This document shows, in pieces, positions 1-11,499 of a stretch of DNA of 64,000 nt. This DNA is from Chlorops oryzae (taxonomy: Eukaryota; Arthropoda; Insecta; Diptera; Chloropidae). The DNA lies in NCBI GenBank assembly GCA_020466095.1, contig CM035806.1, forward strand, positions 147,577,167 through 147,641,166. Direction: 5' to 3'. The position numbers and the translations under genes were made by a program. The notes beneath the pieces were generated by a model. It was given only the letters and a program-made list of their open reading frames with translations, ran no database searches and was not told where the DNA came from. Numbering within the stretch: the first letter of the stretch is position 1; each line of letters begins with the position of its first letter.

Positions 1-600
1 ACGATCGTTTATTGATGTGTAGCTTAAAGATTAAGTAGAAAATTTAAGGCAAATTGCCATCGCAAGTGAAGTTCTAACAGCAAGAGTCAATCGCTTATAA
101 AAGAGTTCCACCATCGAACTATCGAAAACATCGATGGTCTTTTGAAGACTATCGATTGTTTTGATTCATTGAAAATTAGTACTTTAGCATTCGAAAGGTG
201 GTGCTGGCGTTGACAGATGTCTTTTTTTTAAATGTACAGATGCCTATAAAATGTCCGCTTTCGGTTATGGTAATGATCGATTATTGAAATTATTATTAAA
301 ATTATCGATTATTGATATTATCGATTACTTAAATTATCGATAACTGAAGTTATCTGTTATATAAGTAATATATATGGATACAAATTATCGCCTATTGAAA
401 TTATCGATTATTGAATCTATCGACTTTTGCAAATAATCGATTACTGTTAATATCGATTATTGAAATTGCCGATTATTTGAGTTATCGATTATTGCGTCAG
501 TCAATTATTGAAATTATCGATTACCGAAATAATCGATTACTGAAATTATCGATTATTAAAACTATTGATTATCGAACTATCGATAGCTATCCAGATCTAC
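1..600. repeat. Degenerate ATCGATTA-rich tandem repeat
   Basis: From about 265 to 580 the sequence is a loose array of 14-17-base units around ATTATCGATTATTGAA, with more scattered ATCGA strings from position 105. Reading frames across it give repetitive IIEIIDYR-type peptides that reflect the repeat, not a gene. Confidence 0.7.
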
Positions 601-1942
601 CAAACCCATAAATTAAGAAAACTTACATACATAACTTCTTGCTATGTCATCACGTCGTGAAATAACTTCAGAAATTCTGCGAGTCTTATGTGTCCCATTT
701 TAAAAATCAAGTGAGAATTATAGGCGTCATGCTAAACTGCGTGTAACTCGTATACTTTGTAAGCGGTAGGCACTGTTGACCGCTGGATTGTCACAGAAAA
801 TAAACAAGCCAATTTTTGAATTTCGATACATAGATACTCGTACATACATATATGTATACATGTTGAATGATTTTTCTTTATATTAATATTGAAAATATTT
901 CATTTTTGTTGTTGTTGCAGATTCATTCAAATTGCTAGTCGCTGCTGGCATTAGTTTGTTTATTTGATGTTTAACAATTGCTTTTTTTTTTTTTGTTTTG
1001 TATTTTTCAGAATTCAACTAGTAACAAGTCAATGAGTTTACATACAATACAACGGCAGCCGAATATGTACGAAGGAATCGGTATCGAACGACAAGCGCAT
1101 TCATTGAATCCTGCCAGAGCGGCAAATTTCATTTGTCTGAAGCGCTAAGCAATATTTGCATAATAATAATAATATTTACGTAAGAAAAGTTTTATAAGGC
1201 ACAAACATGTATGTTCATACACTTTAAGGACACATACACGTAAGCGGATGGAAATGCAATTTTAATACGAATATCCATATTGCAACTTAGCTTGCAAGTT
1301 ATTCAAAACAACAAATCCGGCAACGTAACAACGAAGCAATACCTAACTGTGAGAATAAAAATACAAAAAACAAAAAAAAAAAAACAAAACAAAAAAAAAA
1401 AGAAAAAACAAAATTCAATATATCAGAAAAGAAAAGAATTACAATTAAATGAAACGGGGAAGAAAGAAAAAAAATGGATAAAAGTAGAAGAAATTAGTTT
1501 TTTAAAACAAAAATACCCAATTAAATACACATTAATCGAGCAAAGCCGATGATGATGATGATGATGACAAGCAAATAATAAAAGTATTAAGAAAGCAATG
1601 ATGCAAAGCTTTAAAGTAATAAAGCACCGATATAAAGCAATAATAACGAAGGAAAGCAAAAAGGATTAAGTCGAATAATTCTCAATTCTCCCCCGAAGCA
1701 TTAGATAGAGACTCATTCAAATTCTCTTGGAGACTTATACGAATAGCTTTGATTTTATTTTTACCAAACAAAGTTGTTTTTATATAAAAATTAAGAATAA
1801 TTATTCAATTTAAGGAATAACGTTGCTTTAATTATAATTAGTAACCATTTCAATTGCATATAAGTATGAGAAACGAATACCTTTAAACGAACCGAAAGCA
1901 ATATAGATTAATCTCTTACGAAACTTATCTGTCAATTTTATT

Positions 1943-1984
<42 letters not shown>

Positions 1985-2037
1985 GGTGAGAACCAAAATC
2001 AAATTGAAATACGAATCGATCGATACAGAAGCTAAGA
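601..2037. other. Upstream region of the Scratch-like gene; no gene seen
   Basis: This stretch holds one MITE end fragment (about 742-796), acceptor-like strings ending TTGCAG (920) and TTTTCAG (1010), A-rich tracts around 1365-1410, a (GAT)n run at 1549-1566, and a 39-base A run at 1944-1982. A 5' untranslated exon could lie here, but I cannot place one. Confidence 0.4.
742..796 (+). mobile_element. End fragment of the minisatellite TIR element
   Basis: The fragment contains TCGTATACTTTGTAAGCGG, then GTAGGCACTGTTG and CCGCTGG. It matches the right end of the complete copies at 13339, 28358 and 35798. Only one repeat unit and the terminus survive. Confidence 0.7.
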
Positions 2038-2045
2038 TATCGATA
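2038..2045. promoter_or_regulatory. TATCGATA (DRE-like) motif upstream of the first ATG
   Basis: A perfect TATCGATA palindrome, the core of the fly DRE/DREF site, sits 53 bases before the ATG at 2098. It is followed by repeated ATCGAAATCG. Cis function is inferred from the motif and position only; AT-rich ATCGAT strings are common in this part of the window. Confidence 0.3.
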
Positions 2046-2097
2046 TCGAAATCGAAATCGCCATCCATTAACAGACTTCAATATTAAGTGGTCATCA

Positions 2098-2686
2098 ATG
2101 CCGACGGCTTATTCGCAGAACAGTGATCGCTCCATAAATTCGCATGGTCCAGTTAGGCGTTATCACCATAATCTTAAATGGAACATTCACTCGTTACGCC
2201 ACACTCCCACAATGCGAGAAAGTACAACACCGACACACAAAATGAATACAGAAATGCCATTTTTGAAAAAGTCAATAGAACCAAACCAAGGACTGCTGAA
2301 CTGTGTGTCAATGACAATGATACATAAGAATTTTGCCCATAAAAAACCAACAAATGCAATATCAACAATAACAAGAACAACAGAAAGAAGAATAACGCGA
2401 ACGCACCCGACATCACCGTCAACACCTACGACACCTACGACACCACCAGCGACGCCAAATTCCAATGAGAAAAGTTATCGTATAGCGGCGGGTCGTATCG
2501 ATCTGAAAGCGGACACGGACACGGACACAGAGACAACAATATCTGAGCAGCTTGAATGGTCAGCAGCGCAGTCACTGGTCGAAATGACGGTCAAGGACAA
2601 GGAACAGCGTCATACGATAATGTACTCTACAGCAGTTCAAGTTGGAGAAACGGAAGGAAAAGCCCAAAACGACTTGAACCATTCCG
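2098..2686 (+). CDS. Scratch-like zinc-finger gene, exon 1 (N-terminal part)
   Basis: This exon opens at an ATG and codes 196 residues plus the first base of a Gly codon. It stops at a consensus donor (GTAAGT, 2687-2692). Joined to the acceptor at 3903, the split codon is restored as GGA and the frame runs into the next exon, which is the main evidence that it is coding. The peptide is Thr/Ser/Pro-rich (a TPTTPTTPP stretch near residue 115) followed by an acidic D-T repeat, as in disordered N-termini of transcription factors. It does not begin with the SNAG repressor motif typical of vertebrate Snail/Scratch proteins. The frame stays open at least 80 bases upstream of this ATG, so the true start or a further 5' exon may lie upstream. 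The assignment to the zinc-finger gene is an inference from splicing; homology of the peptide itself was not recognised. Confidence 0.65.
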
Positions 2687-3903
2687 GTAAGTGGCTCAAA
2701 TATCATTTATACATATAGAGGTTTCTTGGAGTGCTATCAAAAGACTTGTTAGCAACCGAGGAATTGAAATTTTCTTAGCTTCAATTTTTCTCTCAAATTT
2801 GGTCTTTTTTTATATACCCGGTAAGCGGTAAGACTGAGTTCAAATTACTTGTTTAAATTTTTTTTTCTTAAGGTCCACTCGTCTGGATTGAACTGAGTTC
2901 AAATCAGGGACGTAAACCGGTTTTGAACCGATCCGGTTTTGAAGCGTAAAATCGCTTTTATCTGCTGATGAACCGAACCGAATTTTTTTTTTACAAATGT
3001 TTGAACCGAACTCCTTTTTGTAAAGGTTCAGGGTTTCATTTTTGCCTGCAGCCATGCACAGTGGTCGCTGTCATAGGCCAAAAATATAAAAATCGAAGTC
3101 GATATTCTTAGGAAATTAGTATCGATACCATCTCTAATATGAGTAAGGTAACCATCACTAACTTTTTATTGTGCACATTTTAACACTAAATGGTAAAAAA
3201 AATTGCGTTAGAAGTGGGTGGACACGTGTTAACAAAACTTTTTCAGCTTGAGAAATTCCCGAATCGATGAACCGAACCGAAACCCCGGTTTCAAAGAAGT
3301 AGAAAACCCGGTTTGACGAACCAATCCAAAAGTTCAAACACGGTTCGAACCGCCGAACCGGAACCGGGCACATTTTCCACCCGGTTCACGTCCCTGCTCA
3401 TAAGTGATGAAAGCTTCCAATATGTCGCTGATCTCACCGCAGAGCTGTCGTCAAAGTATTAGCACTCAATTGTGGAATTATAAATATTTTCGCCTTTTGA
3501 ACACGGCTAATTGGCAGGAGTTCTATTGAAAGAATGCCTCCAACTTTCTAAATCTCGTCCAACTATTCTTTTGTCTATTCAGATCTGTTGTCAGGTGTGT
3601 GTATGAGCTCTAAGTTTCCGCACTGAGTTCATTTTAACAAAGTGGTCCTTAATTTCCCTGTACTTTATGTTTTGAGAACAACCCAATATATACATACATA
3701 TTGTAGTATAAAGTTTGGAGAACAACAGACTTGGATGGTCCTTTGTTTGTTTTCGAAAATTACATTTTATTCTGTTACGCATTAATGCAAGTCTAATATC
3801 CATCTTGAGTGAATCGATCTGACCAACGCAAATTTCTTGAATCCGACTTCCAACAATCATTCAAATTATGCTTATGCTTATTCTTGTTCTTGTTCTCTTT
3901 CAG
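2687..3903 (+). other. Intron 1 of the Scratch-like gene
   Basis: A 1217-base intron lies between a GTAAGT donor and a pyrimidine-rich TTCTCTTTCAG acceptor. It is phase 1: the Gly codon is split after its first base. A hAT-like MITE (2905-3396) sits inside. The 12-base string CTGAGTTCAAAT occurs at 2833 and again directly before the MITE. Confidence 0.75.
2905..3396 (-). mobile_element. hAT-like MITE (CAGGGACG family), intronic copy
   Basis: The element begins CAGGGACGTAAACCGG and ends CGGTTCACGTCCCTG, with inverted ends and many internal AACCG blocks. It is the inverse-orientation copy of the element at 14870-15308, which shares the same interior. No exact 8-bp target duplication is visible here. 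It lies in intron 1 of the Scratch-like gene. Confidence 0.8.
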
Positions 3904-5538
3904 GAGCCAATCTCCATGAAAATATTCATTCTACACATAGATCAAATCCAGAACATTGCGGCAACGATGAGGAAGTTCAACGCCCACCAAATAGAAACCG
4001 GGATGGGAAGGTGATATTCTATGCACCCCCAGCCAACAGAGAGAAGCCCTTACTCTGTCGTGAACGTAGCATCGAGGAGACTGAGGCTGCACATGATCTT
4101 CTCTCATTATCTCAGAGTCTGCCGCCATTGACGCCACCATGTGTTGTCACAATAATGCACCAGACTAGGTCGCATACATCAATTCAAACCACCCATGGAC
4201 CTAAACAGCTAACTCAAGCAAACGCAGCAGCAGCAGCAGCAGAAACAACAACAACAAACAACAACAACATCATCTTTGAGGGGTATAAATAAAAGTGCTT
4301 CCAACCAAAACAATGAAATTCTGCACAAGCAAGAAAGGTCGAATGCGTCCATCGGAACCGCTCAAAGCCATCAAAAACCATTGCCGGAAACATATGGCAG
4401 TGTATATGTAGAAAAACAACAACAACAACATCAAAAACCGATTTATCACCAAGATCAACATCAGCAGCTGGGTCTTACAAAAATTTGCTACATCAGTCGC
4501 GCTTTTGACGGCCACGTGGATCAGAAGCAGCTTCAGAACCAATCCCATTCTCATTCCCATTCCCATTCGCGGCACAATCATCATTCGCACCATCATCAGT
4601 CGGGCGTATGCTCGCCCCTTACACCGCCTAACTCAGATCACTCTTCCGATATCGAAATCGATATATCTTCCTCATCGGAGTCCGGCCAATCATCTCATCA
4701 GCCATCGCAATTTTGGAACACGGAAGTGCTAAGGCCACGATCTCAGATATCTGCATTGTCCAATGGCAGTTACACCGTCACCGTTTCGAGCAATAAAATC
4801 GATATCAATATACTCGACGGCCGAACCAAGGCCAGCAAGAGCACCAAGAACCAAGCACGTGACATAGAGGCAAACGGCCGTGTCGGCGGCGGAAACGGCA
4901 ACGGAAACGGAAATGGTAAGAGCGGCGGAAATGTAAATACCTCAACGGTAAAGAAAAAGCGCGGCTGCTACAAATGCACAGAATGCGGAAAACAGTACGC
5001 AACATCGAGCAATTTATCGCGTCACAAGCAAACGCATCGATCGCTCGATTCGCAATCAGCGAAAAAGTGTAATACATGCGGTAAGGCATACGTTTCGATG
5101 CCCGCTCTAGCGATGCATTTGCTAACCCATAAGCTATCGCACAGCTGCGACATCTGCGGCAAGCTATTCTCTCGTCCATGGCTCTTGCAGGGCCATCTGA
5201 GGTCACACACCGGCGAGAAGCCATATGCGTGCGGTCATTGCGGCAAGGCGTTCGCCGATCGATCAAATCTGAGAGCTCACATGCAGACCCATTCGGGCGA
5301 TAAGAATTTCGAGTGCAATCGATGCCATAAGACGTTCGCACTAAAGTCATATCTGAACAAACATCTGGAATCATCCTGCCTCAAAGAATCGACAACGGAA
5401 TGCGCCGAGTTCCTCGAAATCCGTGAAATTCCAAATGGCGTCTATTCGGCCGAGGATGACGCTGATATTGAATGCGATCGCATGTTGCTCAAAATCCAGA
5501 ACGGCGACGAGAACGATGAAGATATTGTAGTCGCCTGA
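3904..5538 (+). CDS. Scratch-like C2H2 zinc-finger transcription factor, exon 2 (resembles Drosophila CG12605)
   Basis: This is the main exon of a nuclear, sequence-specific DNA-binding protein of the Snail superfamily, Scratch branch. From 3904 the frame encodes a region with EEVQRPPN and EAAHDLLSLSQSLPPLTPP. Poly-Ala/Thr/Asn follows, then a stop at 4290. The rest of the protein continues one frame over, from about 4280 to the TGA at 5536, so one base appears extra between 4213 and 4289. The best candidate is the GGGG run at 4280-4283. After a Gln/His-rich and a Gly/Asn-rich linker, five zinc fingers start at 4975: four C2H2 (CTECGK, CNTCGK, CDICGK, CGHCGK) and a final C2HC finger ending HLESSC, the usual Snail/Scratch arrangement. 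The tail is acidic. With exon 1 and one base removed the product would be about 740 residues. It is paralogous to the scrt exon at 53970-55883. CG12605 identity rests on memory of the AAHDLLSLSQSLPP motif and on adjacency to scrt. Confidence 0.88.
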
Positions 5539-6500
5539 ACAACTTCTCTTGCTTTGCTCCAGAAATGAGTCCCGTTAGAAGAATAACTTCATTTCAGTCA
5601 ATCAGACCTTTACTTCTTTGACCCTGATGGGGTTTTGCTGTTTGTCCGACAACGGGAAAGGAGCATTCAAGTGAAAGGAAATCAGTTTTTTTTGGCATGA
5701 TACAATTCGATGTATAGGAAACTGGAAAGTCCATTGAAAATGTTAACGGACCGGTCCGAAAGCGGTGACGATAGAAGGAAAACAGATGAACGATGAATTT
5801 TGATTGCAAAATAGAAAAGAAAAGAAAAGAAAAGATATAATAAAAAATAATAACCATAATACAAGTAGGTTAATGCTTGATGCAATAAAATGAAAAAGAC
5901 AAAAACAAAACAATGCAACGAATATTATGGAACATAAGTAGGAATTTATATTCTTAAAACCGTACATATTTATATATAAATATATATATATATATAGATA
6001 TAGATATATATATGTATATATATATATATGTATGCATATTGATATTTTATGATCTTGAAAGTTGTTTCGTTATGTTTTCAAAAATAAGTAAGTCTAAAAA
6101 GTACTCCAAATTTTACGTATACATGAAACGCAAAAAAATAAATACAAAAAAAAAAAAAACAAAAACAAAACAAAAAAACAGCAGGATATATCACATATGT
6201 ATGTATGGATTCCTGCCACTAAGAAAATTATGAAGAATAACGCATAGGAGTTTATAATATATTGAAATATTAATGGGATTCATTCAAGTATGTATGTAGA
6301 TTTGACGAAATCGGAAATTAGCTGTCAAAATTTGTATAAAAAATGTTATCGAAACGTGACAAAATTAAGTTCGAAAATCGTGATAGCTTCTTTCGTAAAA
6401 CATATTAAAGTAGCCGTACAGTCTCCGTCAAGGATAAATTATCGAAGAAACTCAAAAGAAAAAAAAGAAAAAAACCAATAAAATGAAAATAGATTGCAAA
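5539..6500 (+). other. Probable 3' UTR of the Scratch-like gene
   Basis: This is AT-rich DNA after the stop codon with several possible poly(A) signals: AATAAA-type strings near 5884, 6137 and 6475. A TA/TATG microsatellite lies at 5965-6040, and A-rich tracts at 6145-6180. Which signal is used cannot be told. No coding potential is seen. Confidence 0.4.
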
Positions 6501-7505
6501 AATTTTAGGGTATATATTGTATAAGCCAGCCTATTAAGACTAATTTCCAAAACAAGGAAATGTTAACGCTCATTCAAAATAGAAAATTTTTGGCGATGGG
6601 AAAATTTCCATAGAGCAATTTACCGAGCTGAATGAATCCCACTTTAACCTTACAAACAAAAAAACAAAAAAACAAAAAACCAGAGAAGAGTTTTTACCAA
6701 AACCGCATTCCTCCATTATTAAAAAACCCAGTAGAAAATAATGAAACTTGTCCAATTATGGCTGCTTATAGACCAAAATTGTTTCGAAATAACTATGCTT
6801 TTCATCGCAGGATGTAATTTCATCAGATCATCAGATCGCGTTCTAGATATGTATTCGGGAAATGTTAGCGTCCCGGATTTTTTTGCTCTAGTCCAACTAA
6901 TTGTACTTGCATTATTATTGTATCAATGAAGTATCGTGGGGAAATTTCCCATTAAAAATCCTCGGCTCTGAATAAATGTCCTGCGGTGAATGATACGCTT
7001 CATGATTAAGATATACACATACATTGAGATGAAAAACTTTATACTTTTGAAAAAGAATGCAATGTACACATAGTCATATTTTATGCGCATATATATGTAT
7101 ATATATACTTATGTATGTACGTATATTTTCACACGTACATATTAGTGTGTATGTACTTATATGTAAGTTACATATATGTATATGTATATATATATTTTTA
7201 AAATCATAATGATATATTTAGCAAGGATACTTATACGTAGTGTCTCGTATTGCGTACATACATACATATTTCGTTTTAATATTAACACATATCTAATCAA
7301 TTTAGTCCGTAAGTAATGATAGCCATAGTACGCTCGAGAATCGGGTCGTTTCCGTTTGTTTATTATGCCACTTTAAATTGATTTCCCTAAGCTGTCTTCT
7401 ACTATAAAATTTTTTTTGGAAGTTAAGGGTTAGGGTCAGTGTCGATTGTGGAGATTGTACTGTTGTTTGTATAGATTATTTCAGTACATCTGTGCTGCCT
7501 AACTG
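6501..7505. other. Unique AT-rich DNA, nothing recognised
   Basis: TA/TATG microsatellite patches occur at about 7085-7195. No coding region, TIR pair or RNA gene was recognised. Confidence 0.5.
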
Positions 7506-7915
7506 CCCTGCAGTAATATGGACTGACCCAAGTGTAGCCTTCGGGCAGTCCTTCATGTTACCAGGTACTAGTCCCCTCATAATTCCATTTCTAATGTATT
7601 CAACTGACCTTTTTAACATGAGTAGTCCGCAAAACGGCTGATCATAGGCCAGTTTTTTTTTTTGGGGTCAATTGTCGTAATTTTGTCTGGTTTTAAGATA
7701 CATAGTCAAATGAGGAAAATAAACAACAAATTTCTTATATATATTCTATGTTGATGAAAGTGCCATTTACAGACTACCCATAAACTAACCCCATTATTAC
7801 CGACCGACGGCTAGCCGAATTTGATGGAGCGCACTGCCATAATTTAACCGGTAGGGTTTGGACCGGTCAAAAAGCCAGTCCTTCTTAGGAAACTGACCGG
7901 CTCATTACTGCAGGG
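7506..7915 (+). mobile_element. MITE with CCCTGCAGTAAT ends
   Basis: The left end CCCTGCAGTAAT is the exact inverse of the right end ATTACTGCAGGG. The dinucleotide TG flanks both sides. The interior has no coding region. Another copy is at 39545-39995 and a partial one ends at 41006. Confidence 0.8.
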
Positions 7916-9952
7916 TGATTAATTGAGAATAAGAAGCAACCTACATCGCTTACATGCACAGTCTTGGATTCGTCTTCGACGGCAGGCTGAACGACCTAAG
8001 CAAATCGTTGACGACACTTACAAACATACAAGACTAAAGTATACATACATACATAGGTGGCGTCGATGCAAAACATCCATACAAATGTCACGAACTTCAC
8101 GCACGACAATCTGCAGGGCAGGTCAATCATGAAGTCATGCATCTCAAGTTGTGCATCCCTATAATTCATTTAAAATCCTTATTCAGTTGGCATCGAAAAT
8201 AGATTTGTTGGGTTAGACATCAAACATAGCTAGGCTCGCCCACACTGACGGACTATCCACAGATAACAGTCACTTAACAGGTACTTACGAAACTATGGAC
8301 GAATACGAACAGATCGCGCCTCTTTGGGTACCGATTTTTGGACGCGCGCTCTGATAGAATCAAAATTTCGGCTGAGATAAGAACATACAGTGGGCGTAGA
8401 GCGTAGAGAGACATTTCGGCGCCCGGGGAACAATGGGGACACAATGCAGAAAATGCCGGCAATGCTCCACCGGCCTCAATAAAAATACCTTCAAAACATG
8501 TAAGAAATCTAAAGTTGATCAAGCCCAACTTTGATATTCTCAGCTTTCCGACAAAATTTGGCGGACTATGTTTTACGTTTCCGTTATTAAGTTACAAGAA
8601 CTTGAATGTTTGTGGTCGTGGCGGTGAACGGAAGACATGAGTTTTTCCCCACAAAACCCTTCGTGTTTACGATAAACCCTTTATTTGTGGGCACATGTGT
8701 GGCCGTGCCTGAGGGAAAACTACGCCTAATTTTTTTCAAGGACACGTCTCTTCTGGTAATTTAAAAGTTTACCAAACATCAATGAATTGTGAAATGAGTG
8801 GATCGCATGCATTTTACTCAATTCATTTGTGGGCATGGTGTCGGGTGGATTTCGCCTATTTTTTGTTTGTTTGTTTTTTTTTTTACCAAGGATCACTCTC
8901 GGAAGCCGCGACATGGGGCCGAATTTCGACGTGTTTTCTCCAGCTGTTTGGAAGAAGATTCGACCAAGCACGGACAGCCGGACATGTCTTAATCTATATA
9001 CATCGATCATGATCGAGAATATGTAGACTAGGGCGTTTCAGACGTAAAAAAAAAAAATTGTTGAATTTCGAAGACGGCCGGGTCTAGAATGAAAGATAAG
9101 GTAAAACGAAAAAATTTGGGCATGATTTAAAATTTTTCATTGAATTGATTTGGTGGTAGGTATTTGATTGACAAAATTTTGAGTTCTGAGTTCTTTGTTG
9201 GGGCGGTGCGATATATATGTATGTATACCTGCGCTGAGTAAAAGCATCGAGTTCTTGAATACCACGCATGATTGGCATGCAAAATAACAGTGCAAAATGT
9301 CTCACCTGACATGAAAATTTTATGGTATTTGATCGAAATTTTAAAAAAATATTTGAAAAAATAGTTGTATTCACATCAATGTCGGTAGTTTGATAATTCG
9401 TTAGACGATATAAAAAGTTATAAACTTACGAAGTATCAAATTAGCGACATCGGTGCAAGTACCACAAAATACAATAACAGAAAAATAAAAAGTCCTAAAA
9501 TTAAGATTTTATTTGAGACTGAAAACTAATAGCTACTTTTAAGGAAATGTTTGTGTGTTTTATTTTTATTATCCGCTTGGAAATAGCTGTTACATTGAAT
9601 GTTTGAACTTATTCGCGATCGCTCACAAGTTCGAACTTGTTTTTTCTCGCTTTTCCCTAATACTTAGGAAAACTGCCATGGAAGAATGATTGATTTAATT
9701 GGATTTTTTTCAGTGCGTTTTTTTTTTCTTCAGTTATTTTCAGTTTCTGATCTTTACTCGGTTGCGTTTTTGGTGTTATTTGATATACTTAAAATAGGTT
9801 TACTTGATTATCTGGCTGCGATATATTTATGTATGTATATACGCAGCCATTTTGTATTTCGTAGAAGGCATTTCAAGATTCCATGGGAGTATTGTGAATG
9901 CGGAGGTGTTCTCAGTTCGTGTGTAGTGATTTTCAGTCATATATATAGATAT
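7916..9952. other. Intergenic DNA with one dispersed-repeat remnant
   Basis: No gene was recognised. About 8880-9030 carries a remnant of the GGACAG/GACATGTC repeat also seen at 19740-19985. Short T runs occur at 8870-8885 and 9714-9728. Open frames in this stretch look like chance. Confidence 0.45.
8880..9030 (-). repeat. Dispersed repeat with GGACAG/GACATGTC block (remnant)
   Basis: The string TTTGGAAGAAGATTCGACC followed by ACGGACAG and GACATGTCT aligns with the better-preserved copy at 19776-19856. It probably belongs to the same family as 23930-24610. Confidence 0.5.
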
Positions 9953-9954
9953 AT

Positions 9955-10179
9955 ACCCCTACCTCGCTATACGGGCGCTCTTTATACGGCATTTCGCTAT
10001 AACGTCCCAATTCAATTAAGGCAAACTTTTTCGATTTACGAGCTCCACTAAAACGTCCAAGAGCAAAAATTTTTTTCCATGTCGATATATCTGCAGAATA
10101 ATGAATGCATTATACGGCTTTTCGCTTTGTGGCCAAGTTTCGTGGAACGTCCCGAGGCCGTAAACCGAGGTACGGGTGT
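9955..10179 (+). mobile_element. Short TIR element (ACCC-TACCTCG ends)
   Basis: The left end ACCCCTACCTCGCTATACGG pairs with the inverse of the right end CCGAGGTACGGGTGT (a few mismatches). The interior is non-coding, about 225 bases, embedded in TA microsatellite. Single copy in the window. Confidence 0.55.
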
Positions 10180-10660
10180 CCATATACATATATATACATA
10201 TACTATAATATATATTAATAGTATATATTAATAAAGCACATATTAATGTGTATATAAAATTATGTATACATTTTTATACATACACACATACTACATATAC
10301 ATATATGGTATGATATAATATAATAATATATAACAATTTGGTTTTAGACATTGCATTATATAAGTATATAAATTAAATATTATATATGTATATATATATA
10401 AATATTGTATTACATATATAAAATTATGATATAATATAATAATTTGGTTGTAGACATTACATTATAAGTTAAAATTTAATTAATATAATCAATTCGCTCT
10501 TACCAGTATGACATTCAAGTAAGAAAAAATATATTGAAACATATCACGATGACAATATTTCAACTGAGAGATGACCTTACGATATTACATTTTATTACAT
10601 CCCGTCATTAACATGCTCACACACACACACACATACACACACACATATATATTTATATAT
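10180..10660. repeat. TA-rich microsatellite region
   Basis: Imperfect TATA/TATG/AATAT repeats fill 10185-10450. A CA run follows at 10618-10646. Nothing else is visible. Confidence 0.7.
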
Positions 10661-10661
10661 A

Positions 10662-11034
10662 TCTTCTTCTTCTTCTTGCGAGTTTAACTATCCCGGTCTA
10701 TCCCGGGGTCCGCAAAACGCGACCAGTTCCTAAATTTTACTCTGTCGGTTGCATCATCCGAGGTAAGTCCTACAGCCTCTAGGTCCCATTTTATTGTGTC
10801 CATCCAGCGCTGTTTCGGACGGCACCTTTTTCTGCAACCTTGGATTTCCAGTGCGTAGCCTTTCTTTGCCAAAGTCTCCTCATTTGCTCTCAGGGCGTGT
10901 CCATACCACCGTAGCCTTGCTTCTCGCATTTTCCCAATAATTGGCGCAACTCCATAGCGTCTACGGATGTCTACGTTTGGAACATGATCAAGACGAGTGA
11001 GTCCGGATATCCAGCGAAGCATCTTTGTTTCCAT
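10662..11034 (-). pseudogene. 3' end of an RTE-like LINE (5'-truncated)
   Basis: The minus-strand frame from 11034 to 10684 reads METKMLRWISGLTRLD, then RLRWYGHALRA, GCRKRCRPKQRWMDTI and a DATDR-type ending. This is the signature C-terminal tail of endonuclease/reverse-transcriptase polyproteins of RTE-type non-LTR elements. It ends in a (GAA)n tail at 10662-10678, typical of RTE 3' ends. The catalytic domains are missing, so it is a dead, 5'-truncated insertion. Clade assignment is from memory of the motif. Confidence 0.75.
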
Positions 11035-11263
11035 AACAAATGGAAATGTGGGGCTTTTGAGGAAAATCCGCTGAGCGCAACCTCTAAACCTTTCACGAAA
11101 AATCTGAAAAAATTCTTAAAAATACTTTGACCCATAGGCTTTCGAAAAAACCACGTTCCAAAAAAACAAATTTTTTTTTTGGGACACCCTAATGTATGTA
11201 TATACACTTAAACACTGAAAATCACGCACAGATATCGCCACGCAATTTATTTATCATTAATAA

Positions 11264-11499
11264 CAGCTCGATTCGGAATATTCCCGGGGAACGAATTTAC
11301 TTTTCTCGAGACCGAAATTCTACTTTTTTAAAAAAAAAAAAAAAGATACGGTTAGAAAAATGATGAATATGGGTCAAATTCCCATTCACCATCAAATTTC
11401 TTCCCCCAAATATACACAAAAAAAAAAGACGAATTTTACTCTCGAGAAAAGTAAATTCGCCGGGAATTCGTTCCTCGGGAAAAATTCTGAATCGGGCTG
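11264..11499 (+). mobile_element. Palindromic MITE (CAGC...GCTG, CCCGGGGAACGAATT family)
   Basis: The left arm runs CAGCTCGATTC..AATATTCCCGGGG..TTTACTTTTCTCGAGA, and the right arm is its inverse ending ATCGGGCTG. Related copies are at 26843-27052 and 33762-33971. No clear target duplication. Confidence 0.7.

Noticed and set aside
4805..5374. 189-residue antisense frame in the left zinc-finger exon
   Set aside because: Shadow of the repeated finger codons on the opposite strand; the same happens in scrt at 54157-54620.
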